64,000 bases of DNA, from the NCBI GenBank assembly GCA_018242215.1, contig JAFECG010000020.1, positions 102,408 through 166,407 on the forward strand, written 5' to 3'. Position 1 is the stretch's first letter; every line of letters starts with the position of its first letter. The translations under genes and the position numbers were made by a program. Positions 18,249-26,522 of this stretch are shown here, one piece after another. Below the pieces are notes generated by a model that saw nothing but the letters and a program-made list of their open reading frames with translations, ran no database searches and was not told the DNA's origin. Origin of the DNA: Pseudomonadota bacterium. GTDB taxonomy: Bacteria > Pseudomonadota > Alphaproteobacteria > Rhizobiales > Hyphomicrobiaceae.

Positions 18249-19663
18249 CAGCGATCGATCAGGGAACGACATCGACGCGCGTGCTGGTCGCGGATACCGA
18301 CGGGGCTCTCGACATCGCCTGTGCTGTCGCGCATCGGCAAATCCATCCGCATCCGGGCTGGGTGGAACACGATCCGGAAGAGCTGCTGACGAATATCCGA
18401 CGCTGCCTTGATGCCGCCGGTGCGGTGGATGCCATCGGCATCGACAATCAGGGGGAAAGCTGCCTCGCATGGGATGCGCAAACAGGCGAGGCTTTGTCGC
18501 CGGTCATCGTCTGGCAGGACAATCGGACGGCCGACGCCGTCTCGCGATTGCAAGCGAATGGCGCGGCCTCGTTGACGCTATCGCGTGCCGGTCTGCCGCT
18601 CGACGCCTACTTTTCCGCGTCAAAGCTTGCCTGGATCATCGACCATATTCCGGCGGCAAAATCGGCTTTGGATGCGGGCCGATTGCGACTCGGGACGACC
18701 GACGCGTTTTTTCTCGATCGCCTCGCCGGCACGTTCGCGACCGACGTCACTACGGCATCGCGGACGTCGCTTATGAATCTCGAGACTGGCCAATGGGATC
18801 CGGACCTCTGCGAACTCTTCGGCGTCCCTATCGCTTGCCTACCGGAGATTCGTTCGACTGTTGCCGATTTCGGCCGCATCAACGGCGTGCCGGTGACAGC
18901 CTCCGTCGTCGATCAGCAGGCTGCTCTCTTCGGCCATGGCTGCCGGAAGCCCGGCGACGTCAAGATTACATTTGGCACCGGGGCGTTCGCGTTGACTGTG
19001 ACGGGCGAACACATCGCACGGGCGCCAGACAAAGGTTTGCTTCCGACGGTCGCTTGGGCGATCGACGGCAAGCTGACGTATGCCGTCGACGGCGGCGTCT
19101 ACGATGCGGGCTCAGCTGTCGAATGGGCGCGGCGTCTCGGACTTATTTCAGACCTCGAGAAAGATCTCGAGTGGTTCGATACGGCGCCCGCGATCGAGCG
19201 TGGCGTCGTTTTCGTTCCGGCGCTATCGGGCCTCGCATGCCCGCATTGGGATCGCACGGCGGCTTCCATTTTCATTGGCATGTCGGCCGCAACGACGCAG
19301 GCCGACCTGCGCCAAGCGCTGCTCGAGGGCATCGCGCTCAGTGCCGCCGACGTGGTCGACGCAATGCACGGGCACGTGCCCATCGGGGGATCGATTGCAA
19401 TCGATGGAGGCCTCGCCCGTAGCCGGTACTTCGCGCAGTTCCTTGCCGACATGATCGGCCGCGATGTCATCGTCGCGGATTTCGATGAACGCACGGCGTT
19501 CGGCACCGCTCAGCTTGCGGGGCTAGGAGCCGGGATAGCCCTGCCCGACCCCAGGACGGCATCGACCACCTACCGGCCGCGCATTGCCGACGCGACGCCG
19601 CTTCGACGCCGGTTCCATGACGCGGTCTCTCGAAGTAAGAGCTGGCGGGATTTGAGCCCGTAA
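18239..19663 (+). CDS. FGGY-family carbohydrate kinase, glycerol-kinase-like
   Basis: A 474-residue ATP-dependent kinase. The N-terminal phosphate motif AAIDQGTTSTRVLV, IVWQDNRTAD, the catalytic-type Asp in VVDQQAALFGHG and the ATP-site IDGGLARSRYFAQF all fit the FGGY glycerol-kinase branch. However, the glycerol-binding Arg-Glu pair of GlpK (NQRET) reads NQGES here: Arg is Gly72, while Glu73 is kept. That loss argues for a substrate other than, or larger than, glycerol. It overlaps the upstream flavoprotein gene by 10 bases and closes the operon. Most GlpK proteins are about 500 residues, so this one is slightly short. Confidence 0.87.
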   Translation: MRVAAIDQGTTSTRVLVADTDGALDIACAVAHRQIHPHPGWVEHDPEELLTNIRRCLDAAGAVDAIGIDNQGESCLAWDAQTGEALSPVIVWQDNRTADAVSRLQANGAASLTLSRAGLPLDAYFSASKLAWIIDHIPAAKSALDAGRLRLGTTDAFFLDRLAGTFATDVTTASRTSLMNLETGQWDPDLCELFGVPIACLPEIRSTVADFGRINGVPVTASVVDQQAALFGHGCRKPGDVKITFGTGAFALTVTGEHIARAPDKGLLPTVAWAIDGKLTYAVDGGVYDAGSAVEWARRLGLISDLEKDLEWFDTAPAIERGVVFVPALSGLACPHWDRTAASIFIGMSAATTQADLRQALLEGIALSAADVVDAMHGHVPIGGSIAIDGGLARSRYFAQFLADMIGRDVIVADFDERTAFGTAQLAGLGAGIALPDPRTASTTYRPRIADATPLRRRFHDAVSRSKSWRDLSP

Positions 19664-19729
19664 TCGTGAGAAATGCAAATCGTGCCCCTCGGATGGAGCG
19701 GCGCGACGCTATTTTGTGCTCAGAAGCCA

Positions 19730-20077
19730 TCAGTGTGTCTTGTATTCCGCCTGTCGCTTCGACAGCGCAAACTCTTCCTCAGGCGAGATGATGAGCTTGT
19801 GGCGTCCGATCACCGCGAAATACAGAATACCGACCGCGAACCACAGAACACCCCGTAGATGCCCTGCTGGTAGGTGCTGTCGCCGAGCTGATACCACAGC
19901 GTCACGGCTGGCGATGACGATCGTTGCCACCGCGCCCGGGATACCGAAGGGCAGGACCAGCGCGATGCTGACGCCCGTCGTCGGATTCCAGGGCGTGATT
20001 CCGAAAGCACTTAGAGGATCGTCGAGACGTCCGCCGGATTTTGCCGGCTCACCGAAGCGCGCGAAGACGGAAGTCAT
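19730..20077 (-). pseudogene. Decayed C-terminal fragment of an APC amine permease (ethanolamine-permease-like)
   Basis: The minus strand encodes a tail typical of ethanolamine permeases: YFAVIGRHKLIISPEEEFAL near the stop. The preceding helices are split between two frames. IALVLPFGIPGAVATIVIAS reads in one frame, TLWYQLGDSTYQQGIYGV in another, and LWFAVGILYF returns to the first, implying one inserted and one lost base. Upstream of 20077 no transporter sequence is found, so only about the last fifth of a permease remains. An assembly error could explain the frameshifts but not the missing N-terminal part. Confidence 0.6.
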
Positions 20078-20158
20078 GCCAATTCAGAAGGCGGCAGAAC
20101 CACGTTGAGCGGACGAAGTGCGGAGCCTACGGCCGAAAGGCCTAATGAGACCGGAACG

Positions 20159-20314
20159 ATGTTCGACGCCATAGCGCGCATCCTTTTCCGTCCGCCACGG
20201 ATCTCGCACCGTGTGAAGACCGTTTTGAATGTGAACGCAGATGGTGCGCCAGCAGTCGAAGGAGAAACGCCACCGCCGTCCGAAGGCGGCGTGAAACAAG
20301 ACAACGGCGAATAA
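20159..20314 (+). CDS. Possible small hypothetical protein
   Basis: A 51-residue ORF (MFDAIARILFRPPRISHRVK at the start) with GGAACG directly before the ATG. It sits 25 bases ahead of a better-supported small gene in the same direction. A minus-strand ORF covers the same bases and ends in an ATGA overlap with the permease remnant, so the coding strand is not certain. I see no domain. Confidence 0.25.
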   Translation: MFDAIARILFRPPRISHRVKTVLNVNADGAPAVEGETPPPSEGGVKQDNGE

Positions 20315-20339
20315 GCCGACCGTGTTTGGGAAGGACAGC

Positions 20340-20624
20340 ATGTCGTTTGCAGGATCCAACCGTATCCGGCACCTCGAATATTTCTTGCTCCATGATGCGA
20401 GGCCCATCGGACCTTCAGTCGGCCTTTATGCAAATCGAGACATCCCGGCGTCGGTCGTCGATGACTTCGGGCGGCGATATCTCTTCGCCGGCATAGCGCC
20501 ACGGCAGTGGAATGGAGACTTTGATCTCGATGCGCTTCAAACCGGAGAGTTCATTTTGAAGCCGGGGCTCGTCTATCGCTTGGAACAGCTTCCGCGATCA
20601 TGGATCGAGTCACTGTTTGGCTAA
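20340..20624 (+). CDS. Hypothetical protein
   Basis: A 94-residue soluble protein with balanced composition (LEYFLLHDARPIGPSVGLYA, DFGRRYLFAGIAPRQWNGDF). GGGAAGGACAGC gives a good ribosome binding site for ATG 20340; the in-frame start at 20322 lacks one. It has no signal peptide, membrane helix or recognised domain. The codon use looks like that of real genes here. Confidence 0.5.
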   Translation: MSFAGSNRIRHLEYFLLHDARPIGPSVGLYANRDIPASVVDDFGRRYLFAGIAPRQWNGDFDLDALQTGEFILKPGLVYRLEQLPRSWIESLFG

Positions 20625-20750
20625 CGAACTGCCAACGCCTTCGCCGCGATCAAGCAAAGCCGCCAAGCTCGATACGCCTCATTGACGAGACGACGGAGGA
20701 CGGGGCTATGCTCGCGTTCGAAACGCATATCGCGTATGGAGAACCGAGCC

Positions 20751-21422
20751 GTGCCGACCGACAGCCGCGATGATCTTCCAGAAGCGAGCAAACTCACCCG
20801 AACCAAACAACGTTGGGCCCGCGAGGGCCGCTTCCTGACGGGACGCACGGCGCGACCTCAATCCGACCGCCTGCCACCCGGTCAACACCTCGTGCGAGAC
20901 TGGCCAGTTCTCGATCTCGGCGAACAGCCGGAGATCACGCTCGATAAATGGCAACTCGTCATCGATGGCGCGGTCGAAAATCCCGTTACGCTCGATTGGG
21001 CGCGTTTTCAAAGTGAGCCGCAAAGCGGCAAGGTATCGGACATCCACTGCGTCACGACTTGGTCGCGCTACGATAATCGCTGGACCGGCGTCGCGACGCA
21101 GGATCTACTGGATCTTGTCATGCCGACCCCCGTGGCGCATTTCGTCATCCTCCACAGCTACGATCGCTATACGACAAATATCACTCTCGACGACTTCGCG
21201 TCCGAGGACGCCATCGTGGCACACAGCTGGGAGGGAAAGCCGTTGACGCGAGAGCACGGCGGTCCGGTTCGTCTGGTCGTGCCGCATCTCTACTTCTGGA
21301 AGAGTGCAAAATGGCTGAGACGCATCGAGTTTGTCGAACAAGACCGGAGCGGCTTTTGGGAGGTGAACGGCTATCACAACCGCGCCGACCCTTGGAAAGA
21401 GCAGCGCTACTCCGACGATTGA
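20751..21422 (+). CDS. Sulfite-oxidase-like molybdopterin oxidoreductase
   Basis: About 223 residues of the oxidoreductase-molybdopterin domain (sulfite oxidase/YedY fold). The molybdenum-ligating cysteine lies in DIHCVTTWSRYDNRW, and RTARPQSDRLPPGQHLVRDWPVLDLG and GGPVRLVVPHLYFWKSAKW are family landmarks. There is no Tat signal, so it is probably cytoplasmic, unlike MsrP/YedY. A GTG at 20751 is chosen because GGAG lies about 9 bases upstream (within the alternative ATG 20736), and the family usually begins a few residues before DSRDDLP. The substrate is unknown. No molybdenum-cofactor genes are adjacent. Confidence 0.82.
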   Translation: MPTDSRDDLPEASKLTRTKQRWAREGRFLTGRTARPQSDRLPPGQHLVRDWPVLDLGEQPEITLDKWQLVIDGAVENPVTLDWARFQSEPQSGKVSDIHCVTTWSRYDNRWTGVATQDLLDLVMPTPVAHFVILHSYDRYTTNITLDDFASEDAIVAHSWEGKPLTREHGGPVRLVVPHLYFWKSAKWLRRIEFVEQDRSGFWEVNGYHNRADPWKEQRYSDD

Positions 21423-21551
21423 TTGGTTAAAAAGCGCATTTCGGCCGGTTTTTTCCCTGGATCCCTAAAAGGAGGCGGCTCTGCCATCGTTTGGGCAAGC
21501 CTCTCATCGTATTGTTCTCAATACAGGGAGTAGTCAAAAAAGGGGGGTCGA

Positions 21552-23516
21552 TTGTTTCCCCAACGCTGTTCGTCCGGGCTCGCGCCGGCAATTTCGCTGG
21601 CAGCAGCCGCGCTTCTTTCGTTCGTCGTTTCGACGACGCCAACCCACGCGCAAAGCGCCGCCTCGATGTGCGAAGCGGAGGCTGGGCTCGCGGTGCTCGC
21701 TTCACCGATGTCGCCTTGGATCGGCGCCCCGTTGCGGGTCTTCTTTACCGCAGAAAAGCCGCTCGACGGCGAGATCACGCTCACGGCTCCGGACGGCGCG
21801 GTCGCTGCCACCTCGCGTGAACGTCACGGCGGTCCACCTTATTTCTGGTTCGCGGAAGTGTCATCGCCGGCCGTCGGAACTTGGGTTGCGACGCTCAAAC
21901 GTAACGGAGCCGATGCGGCTTGCGCGATCGTGAAACGCGAGTTCAAGGTCACAAAAACGGCTGGCGCCGCGCCCGGCGCGACCAATAAGAGTGTCTGGCC
22001 CATCCGCGCGGCCTGGAACCGCGAAACCGAAAACCTCTATTCGGCATGGATCGAAAAACTCTTCGACGATCCGATCGAAGCGGCGCCTTCCTGGAAGGCG
22101 TTGCACGAAGTCCTGCGCGATCAATCGCGCAACATGCTCTTCAACTACATGGGGCTTCGCGAAGACGAGAAGAAGCTCATCCTGCAGCCCGACTGCGCCG
22201 ACCTTCCCTATTTTCTTCGAGCTTATTTCGCATTCAAGCTCGGCTTGCCGTTCGGCTATTCGAAATGTTCGCGCGGCGGCGGTGGCAAGGCTGCGCGTTG
22301 TCCGCAATGGTTCAACATCCAAAAGGAGGAACCAGCGCAAGCTACCGCGAGCCAGAAACCGACCAAAAGCGCGAGCAATTCGCTGTTCGATGTCTTTCAG
22401 ACCGCCGCAACGGAAACGTCGGATCCCCGATCCTCGCGCTCGCAGGGTCTTGTTCCGCGCTTCGGCTACTACGTGCGGACGACAGTTGCGAATGCCGTCC
22501 ATTCGGGTTCCGGCCGTACGGCGGCCAACGACAACAATACCGATTATTATCCCGTGCCGCTGAGCGCAGAAACGCTGCGACCCGGTACGATCTATGCTGA
22601 TCCTTACGGCCACGTTCTTGTGTTGGTGAAGCGCATTGCGCAGACCAACGACGCGGCCGGCGTATTCCTTGCTGTCGATGGGCAGCCGGACGGCACCGTC
22701 GCACGAAAGCGCTTCTGGCGCGGCAATTTCCTGTTCGCGCAGAATCCGTCGTTCGGTAGCCCTGGTTTCAAACGCTTCCGCCCGATCATCGCCGATAAGA
22801 ATGGCACGTTGCGGCGCCTGACCAATGCAGAGATCTCGAAAGATCCCGATTACGGGGATTTCTCTCTCGAGCAGTCGAAGCTTGATGTAGAAGACTTTTA
22901 TGATCGCATGGATGATGTCATGTCTCCCGATCCGCTCGATCCGCTTCGCGCGATGAAGGAGACCATCACGGCGCTTGAAGAGCAGGTGAAGACGCGCGTT
23001 ACGTCTGTCGAGAACGGACGAAAATATCAGAGCGGCAACGGCGCGGAGGTCGCGATTCCTGCCGGCCCTGCAATCTTCGAGACGACGGGGGCTTGGGAAG
23101 ATTTCGCGACACCCTCTCGGGATCTACGGCTGCTCATCGCAATCGACGTCGTCCGCAAATTCCCCGATCGCGTCGCGCGCCGCGCGAATCGCTATGCCAT
23201 GCCGAAAGACAAAAGCGTCGCCGACGTTAAAGCCGAACTGCAAAATACGCTCGCGTCCGAGATTCTCGAGCGCAAATTTTCCTACACGCGCAGCGACGGC
23301 TCACAATGGACGTTGACACTCAAGGACGTCATTGACCGGTCCCGCGACCTGGAGATGGCCTACAATGTCAACGACTGCGTCGAGGTGAGGTGGGGTGCTG
23401 CTCCAAATAGCGACGAAGCTTCGACGTGCAAGAAGCACGCATCCGCGGGACAGCACGCCAAAATGGAAGATTATCGACCCTGGTTCCATGAGCGGCGTCG
23501 ACCCGTACGCGAATAG
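21552..23516 (+). CDS. Large secreted protein, possible NlpC/P60- or CHAP-like cysteine peptidase fold
   Basis: 654 residues, starting at TTG with a strong AGGGGGG ribosome binding site. The N-terminus is a signal peptide (hydrophobic ISLAAAALLSFVVSTT, cut after THA). An immunoglobulin-like region follows (LRVFFTAEKPLDGEITLTAPDG). The middle has DCADLPYFLRAYFAFKLG, where a Cys begins a helix, and later GTIYADPYGHVLVLV, where a His begins a strand. That order resembles NlpC/P60 or CHAP peptidases, but I cannot confirm it. A 95-residue Lys/Ser-rich insertion separates the two motifs. The protein stands alone and looks like a conserved hypothetical. A cell-wall role is inference only. Confidence 0.75.
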   Translation: MFPQRCSSGLAPAISLAAAALLSFVVSTTPTHAQSAASMCEAEAGLAVLASPMSPWIGAPLRVFFTAEKPLDGEITLTAPDGAVAATSRERHGGPPYFWFAEVSSPAVGTWVATLKRNGADAACAIVKREFKVTKTAGAAPGATNKSVWPIRAAWNRETENLYSAWIEKLFDDPIEAAPSWKALHEVLRDQSRNMLFNYMGLREDEKKLILQPDCADLPYFLRAYFAFKLGLPFGYSKCSRGGGGKAARCPQWFNIQKEEPAQATASQKPTKSASNSLFDVFQTAATETSDPRSSRSQGLVPRFGYYVRTTVANAVHSGSGRTAANDNNTDYYPVPLSAETLRPGTIYADPYGHVLVLVKRIAQTNDAAGVFLAVDGQPDGTVARKRFWRGNFLFAQNPSFGSPGFKRFRPIIADKNGTLRRLTNAEISKDPDYGDFSLEQSKLDVEDFYDRMDDVMSPDPLDPLRAMKETITALEEQVKTRVTSVENGRKYQSGNGAEVAIPAGPAIFETTGAWEDFATPSRDLRLLIAIDVVRKFPDRVARRANRYAMPKDKSVADVKAELQNTLASEILERKFSYTRSDGSQWTLTLKDVIDRSRDLEMAYNVNDCVEVRWGAAPNSDEASTCKKHASAGQHAKMEDYRPWFHERRRPVRE

Positions 23517-23552
23517 ATCGCGCTTCAATTAATGTAAGCTGTTCCAGAAAGG

Positions 23553-23594
23553 GGGGCCTCGCATATTTGAGCGATGCCCATGCAGCGAGGCCCC
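23553..23594. terminator. Inverted repeat after the large secreted-protein gene
   Basis: A perfect 10-bp inverted repeat (GGGGCCTCGC at 23553-23562, GCGAGGCCCC at 23585-23594) with a 22-base loop lies 37 bases after the stop at 23516. There is no T-run, so termination is likely but not certain. The rest of 23595-23756 is AT-rich and holds no trusted ORF. Confidence 0.45.
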
Positions 23595-23756
23595 AGTTCC
23601 AAGATTTACAAAATCAATACGTCAGAGGAAAAATAGCGGTTTCATAATACTTAATCCGGCCAAATTAAATTGGCCCCAATTAAAAATGAATTAAGAGACC
23701 AATCCTCGTTCCGGGCGCGTTCTGCACGCTCCTATGCGAATTTTCGTGCTGACAAC

Positions 23757-24035
23757 TCAATCCTTGTATGGCGCGCAATAGACATCCGACTGGATATCAT
23801 TGTGCCAACGGCAAAACTCGTCACGGCTCTCCTGGTGCGCGCCAATGCGATCGGGGATGATGCGCGCATTCTGTGATGTGCTGATGGATTGTGCGGTGTT
23901 GCGTGCACAGCTCGGATCCGCAATCCAGCTGCCACGCGTGTACCGGAAATCTCCGTTGCATAGGGGTGCCGCGATTGCGGCTGTTGCTTCCGACAGCAGG
24001 ATGATTGTCGAAAGCGCGAGCAGGGCTTTCCGCAT
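23757..24035 (-). CDS. Small secreted four-cysteine protein
   Basis: A 92-residue protein with a signal peptide (MRKALLALSTIILLSEATAA, cut near AIA/APL) and four cysteines in the mature 70 residues. AAGGAGA lies 8 bases before ATG 24035, so the longer in-frame reading from 24158 is rejected. The mature N-terminus APLCNGDFRY resembles that of the 39-residue protein encoded just upstream at 24305-24424 (APYSCTGDYK), which suggests a common origin. The function is unknown. Confidence 0.62.
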   Translation of the reverse strand: MRKALLALSTIILLSEATAAIAAPLCNGDFRYTRGSWIADPSCARNTAQSISTSQNARIIPDRIGAHQESRDEFCRWHNDIQSDVYCAPYKD

Positions 24036-24247
24036 TTTTCTTCTCCTTGCCTTTTCCCATCGCGAGACGAGGCGTCTCGTTCGGGAAGCATGACAAGGAG
24101 GTGGGACTGGTCGCTTTTTCCATCCAACGCAAAGTGCGTATGGTTTTAATAGCTTCATTCGATCGGTTGTCGAATAGTGGAGTTCGCTAACGGAAACGAT
24201 TGATGAGTCACAGGATGCGAGATGCGATTGCGCGGAAAAACGGAAAC

Positions 24248-24277
24248 AAAAAAAGGGGCGCCGTAGAGCGCACCCCT
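24248..24277 (-). terminator. Intrinsic terminator of the 39-residue secreted peptide gene
   Basis: On the minus strand GGGGTGCGC-TCTACG-GCGCCCC forms a stem with a 2-base bulge, followed by seven T. It lies 28 bases beyond the stop of the gene at 24305-24424. Confidence 0.8.
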
Positions 24278-24304
24278 CTTTGAGTGAACATTCTCGATCT
24301 TAAT

Positions 24305-24424
24305 TTATTTCACCTGGCAGGCAGCGCCTGACGTCTTGTAATCGCCGGTGCAGCTATAAGGTGCAGCGAAAGCACCAGAGGCACCCGTGAGGAGCAGCAT
24401 CGCTGCCAAGATTGCGGTCTTCAT
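24305..24424 (-). CDS. 39-residue secreted micropeptide
   Basis: This gene is very short but has all the parts of a real one: GGAGAAG seven bases before the ATG at 24424, a signal peptide (MKTAILAAMLLLTGASGAFA), a 19-residue mature peptide with two cysteines (APYSCTGDYKTSGAACQVK) and an intrinsic terminator. The two cysteines could form one disulfide. No family is known to me. It resembles the start of the mature protein encoded at 23757-24035. Confidence 0.65.
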   Translation of the reverse strand: MKTAILAAMLLLTGASGAFAAPYSCTGDYKTSGAACQVK

Positions 24425-24701
24425 CTGACTTCTCCATTTGTCTTTTTTCGCCGGCGGCCCCTTTTGCGGGCGGCGCTAATTCAGCCGCAGCACGCATATA
24501 GGCCGCGCGATTTTCGCAGCTACTTATCCCAACGTATGACTGGCATCATTTTAAGGGATGGCAGATTGCGGCCACGTCTCGTTAGAGCAGCAGAAATCGG
24601 GCGATCCCGGACGCCCCCGGCAGCGTCCGGCAGACAAGAATTAATGTCGGATTTGATCGTTCGAAACGCTCGACGATGCGTCCATGACGCAAACAGCATT
24701 C
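24425..24701. other. Intergenic stretch without a gene
   Basis: The bases directly upstream of the micropeptide gene probably carry its promoter. The overlapping ORFs on both strands have atypical composition and no ribosome binding sites, so I see no gene here. The stretch ends at the hairpin that follows the small membrane protein gene. Confidence 0.5.
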
Positions 24702-24727
24702 GGGCGCCGATTGCACTATCGGCGCCC
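24702..24727. terminator. Perfect hairpin after the small membrane-protein gene
   Basis: GGGCGCCGAT (24702-24711) and ATCGGCGCCC (24718-24727) form a perfect 10-bp stem with a 6-base loop, 34 bases past the stop of the minus-strand gene at 24762-24899. There is no clear T-run. Confidence 0.55.
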
Positions 24728-24761
24728 TTGAAAGAAAGATTCCCTTGGGATCGACCGATGC

Positions 24762-24899
24762 CTATTCGCTTCGGCTCGTCAATTTTCGATCGGCGCGATG
24801 GCTGCGGCTTGTGAAGAAGAGCAGCAGCCCAGTTCCTACAGCTCCCAAAATGAGAAGCCCTTCGACGGCAAAGATCATCGTGTATGCTGAATCGGGCAT
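24762..24899 (-). CDS. Small single-span membrane protein
   Basis: A 45-residue protein with one hydrophobic helix (FAVEGLLILGAVGTGLLLFF) and a short basic C-terminus (RSHRADRKLTSRSE). AGAGGA lies 7 bases before ATG 24899, and a strong hairpin follows the gene. Its size and layout resemble accessory subunits of membrane complexes, but nothing nearby identifies a partner. The longer in-frame reading from 24956 is less likely. Confidence 0.5.
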   Translation of the reverse strand: MPDSAYTMIFAVEGLLILGAVGTGLLLFFTSRSHRADRKLTSRSE

Positions 24900-25224
24900 T
24901 GCATTTCCTCTTCTTGTTATCCGAAGAGGTAACTCTGATATTCGCCAAAAAGCCAATCACGAGTGTTCGAATTCGCTAATTATTGCGAGGTTTAGCTTGC
25001 AACGCAAAAATCATTTGCGGACGAGCATTGAAGTGCAGCGATCGCTATTTCTTCAATGTGCTCACCACGTTGCGCCGATATTTTTCCAGCGCAGCTGACA
25101 GATGTGATTCAGAATATATTTCGCAGTGCACATGCCGCGACGCAGCAGGACGCCACCTGCGTAGGACTTTCGGACACCTGAACGCGAATCCGCATTCCAT
25201 CTGTCCTCACGCTCTGGCTCGCGT
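24900..25224. other. Intergenic stretch without a gene
   Basis: This lies between the small membrane-protein gene and the convergent end of the PfkB kinase gene. It is relatively AT-rich near the left end, where the promoter of the small gene should be. The ORFs across it are continuous with antisense readings of the kinase and have no ribosome binding site. Confidence 0.45.
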
Positions 25225-26124
25225 TCAGGCCAGGAATTTCTGCAGCTGCTCGCGCGTCGGAAGTGCGCCTCTCGCCCCCAGTCCGGTGCAGCTCATTGCC
25301 GAAACGGCGGCAGCCACTCGGGCGCTCTCTCGATCATTCCAACCCTGGGCTATGGCCCAGGCGAAGGCGCCATGGAAAGCATCACCCGCACCGGTCGTAT
25401 CGATGACCTCGACGGGAAATGCCGCTTGCCGGCCGTGTTCTCCGTTTGCCGCGGCCCAGTGATACCCGCGCTCGCCCAGCGTCACGCCGGCATGCCGGAC
25501 CCCGAGACGGACAACGTGGGCGAGGCGCTCTTCTTCGCTCCCGCCTCCCACGAACGCTTTCAAAGCCGGAGCCGAGAAGATCGCGTAGTCCGCCAAGCCA
25601 ATGACCCTCTTGAGGAGCTGACCGCTATTCAAATCGACGTCGAGAACCGTCGGCACCGCATGAGCTCGCGCAGCGGTGAAGGCGGCAACCGTGCCTTCCA
25701 GCCACGTCAAATCGCTCAGGACAACGCTCGCAGCCTCGACTTCAGTTACGGGAAGCCAATCAGCGGCGAGGGGAAATTCATGATCATCCTCGCTGATAAC
25801 GAGGCGTTCGCCGCGACGATCGACAATGACAGCCGCGGTTGCCGACGGTAGTCCGGTGCACGCGCGAACATGACTGATGCCAACGCCGGCCTCTCGGAGC
25901 TGATGGCGGATCATACCGCCGGACGCGTCATCGCCAATTCGTGCCCAAAGCGAAACGTGCCCGCCAAGTCGCGCGATCGCGGCAGCCGCATTTGCCGCCA
26001 TCCCCCCGCCGCTCGCAACGTGATCAAGGGCTCGCAACTTCGTCGGGGATGATGGAAAGGCATCGATCCGATAGACGTAATCGAGCGCAGCGTGACCGAC
26101 TGCGATGATATGTTTTCCTTGCAT
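25225..26124 (-). CDS. PfkB-family carbohydrate kinase
   Basis: A 299-residue ribokinase-fold sugar kinase. The N-terminal motif GGGMAANAAAAIARLGG (about residues 38-54) binds sugar, and the C-terminal DTTGAGDAFHGAFAWA (about residues 240-255) carries the anion hole and catalytic Asp. The sequence is closest in feel to ribokinase- or sulfofructose-kinase-like proteins, but the substrate cannot be set from the sequence. It ends in ARGALPTREQLQKFLA, as family members do. It is adjacent to but 25 bases from the cbpM stop, transcribed in the same direction. Confidence 0.85.
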   Translation of the reverse strand: MQGKHIIAVGHAALDYVYRIDAFPSSPTKLRALDHVASGGGMAANAAAAIARLGGHVSLWARIGDDASGGMIRHQLREAGVGISHVRACTGLPSATAAVIVDRRGERLVISEDDHEFPLAADWLPVTEVEAASVVLSDLTWLEGTVAAFTAARAHAVPTVLDVDLNSGQLLKRVIGLADYAIFSAPALKAFVGGGSEEERLAHVVRLGVRHAGVTLGERGYHWAAANGEHGRQAAFPVEVIDTTGAGDAFHGAFAWAIAQGWNDRESARVAAAVSAMSCTGLGARGALPTREQLQKFLA

Positions 26125-26148
26125 TTCGATTTTGCCGTTCGGCTCAGC

Positions 26149-26505
26149 TCACGTCCCGTGCTCGCCGGGACGATCCGTGCTCGTCACTCTCGGATCTTTC
26201 AGAACGTTCAACCGCGCCCGGAGTCGATCAATCTCGCCCAGAAGATCCAAAACCAGGGCGATGCCAGCCGGGTTTATACCGAGATCGCGGTCAAAACGTT
26301 TTGCTTTTGCGAGCCGGACGACGCTCAAGCTCGAGAAGCGCCACTCGGAGGCGGAACGTCCATGCGGCTCGATGATGCCGTGCTCGACGAGTTCCACGAC
26401 CCAAGCCGTCTGGACGCCGCAGGCCGTGCTGAGTTCCTCGAGCGAGTAGATGGGGTCGGTTCCGATCGTCTCGGCGGGGATCGCGCCGATCGTTTCATCG
26501 GTCAT
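26149..26505 (-). CDS. cbpM: Chaperone modulator CbpM
   Basis: A 118-residue protein with a MerR-like helical domain (YSLEELSTACGVQTAWVVELVEHGIIEP, then EWRFSSLSVVRLAKAKRFDRDLGIN). CbpM binds the J-domain of CbpA and blocks its co-chaperone and DNA-binding activities. The gene lies 17 bases after cbpA in the same direction, the classic arrangement, which strengthens the call. The C-terminal 20 residues are variable. Confidence 0.85.
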   Translation of the reverse strand: MTDETIGAIPAETIGTDPIYSLEELSTACGVQTAWVVELVEHGIIEPHGRSASEWRFSSLSVVRLAKAKRFDRDLGINPAGIALVLDLLGEIDRLRARLNVLKDPRVTSTDRPGEHGT

Positions 26506-26522
26506 TGTTTAAACTCCAAGGC

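Noticed and set aside
20074-20502. 142-residue minus-strand ORF ending in an ATGA overlap with the permease remnant
   Set aside because: The ATGA overlap is tempting, but most of the ORF is Arg/Ser/Thr-rich and antisense to the better-supported gene at 20340-20624.
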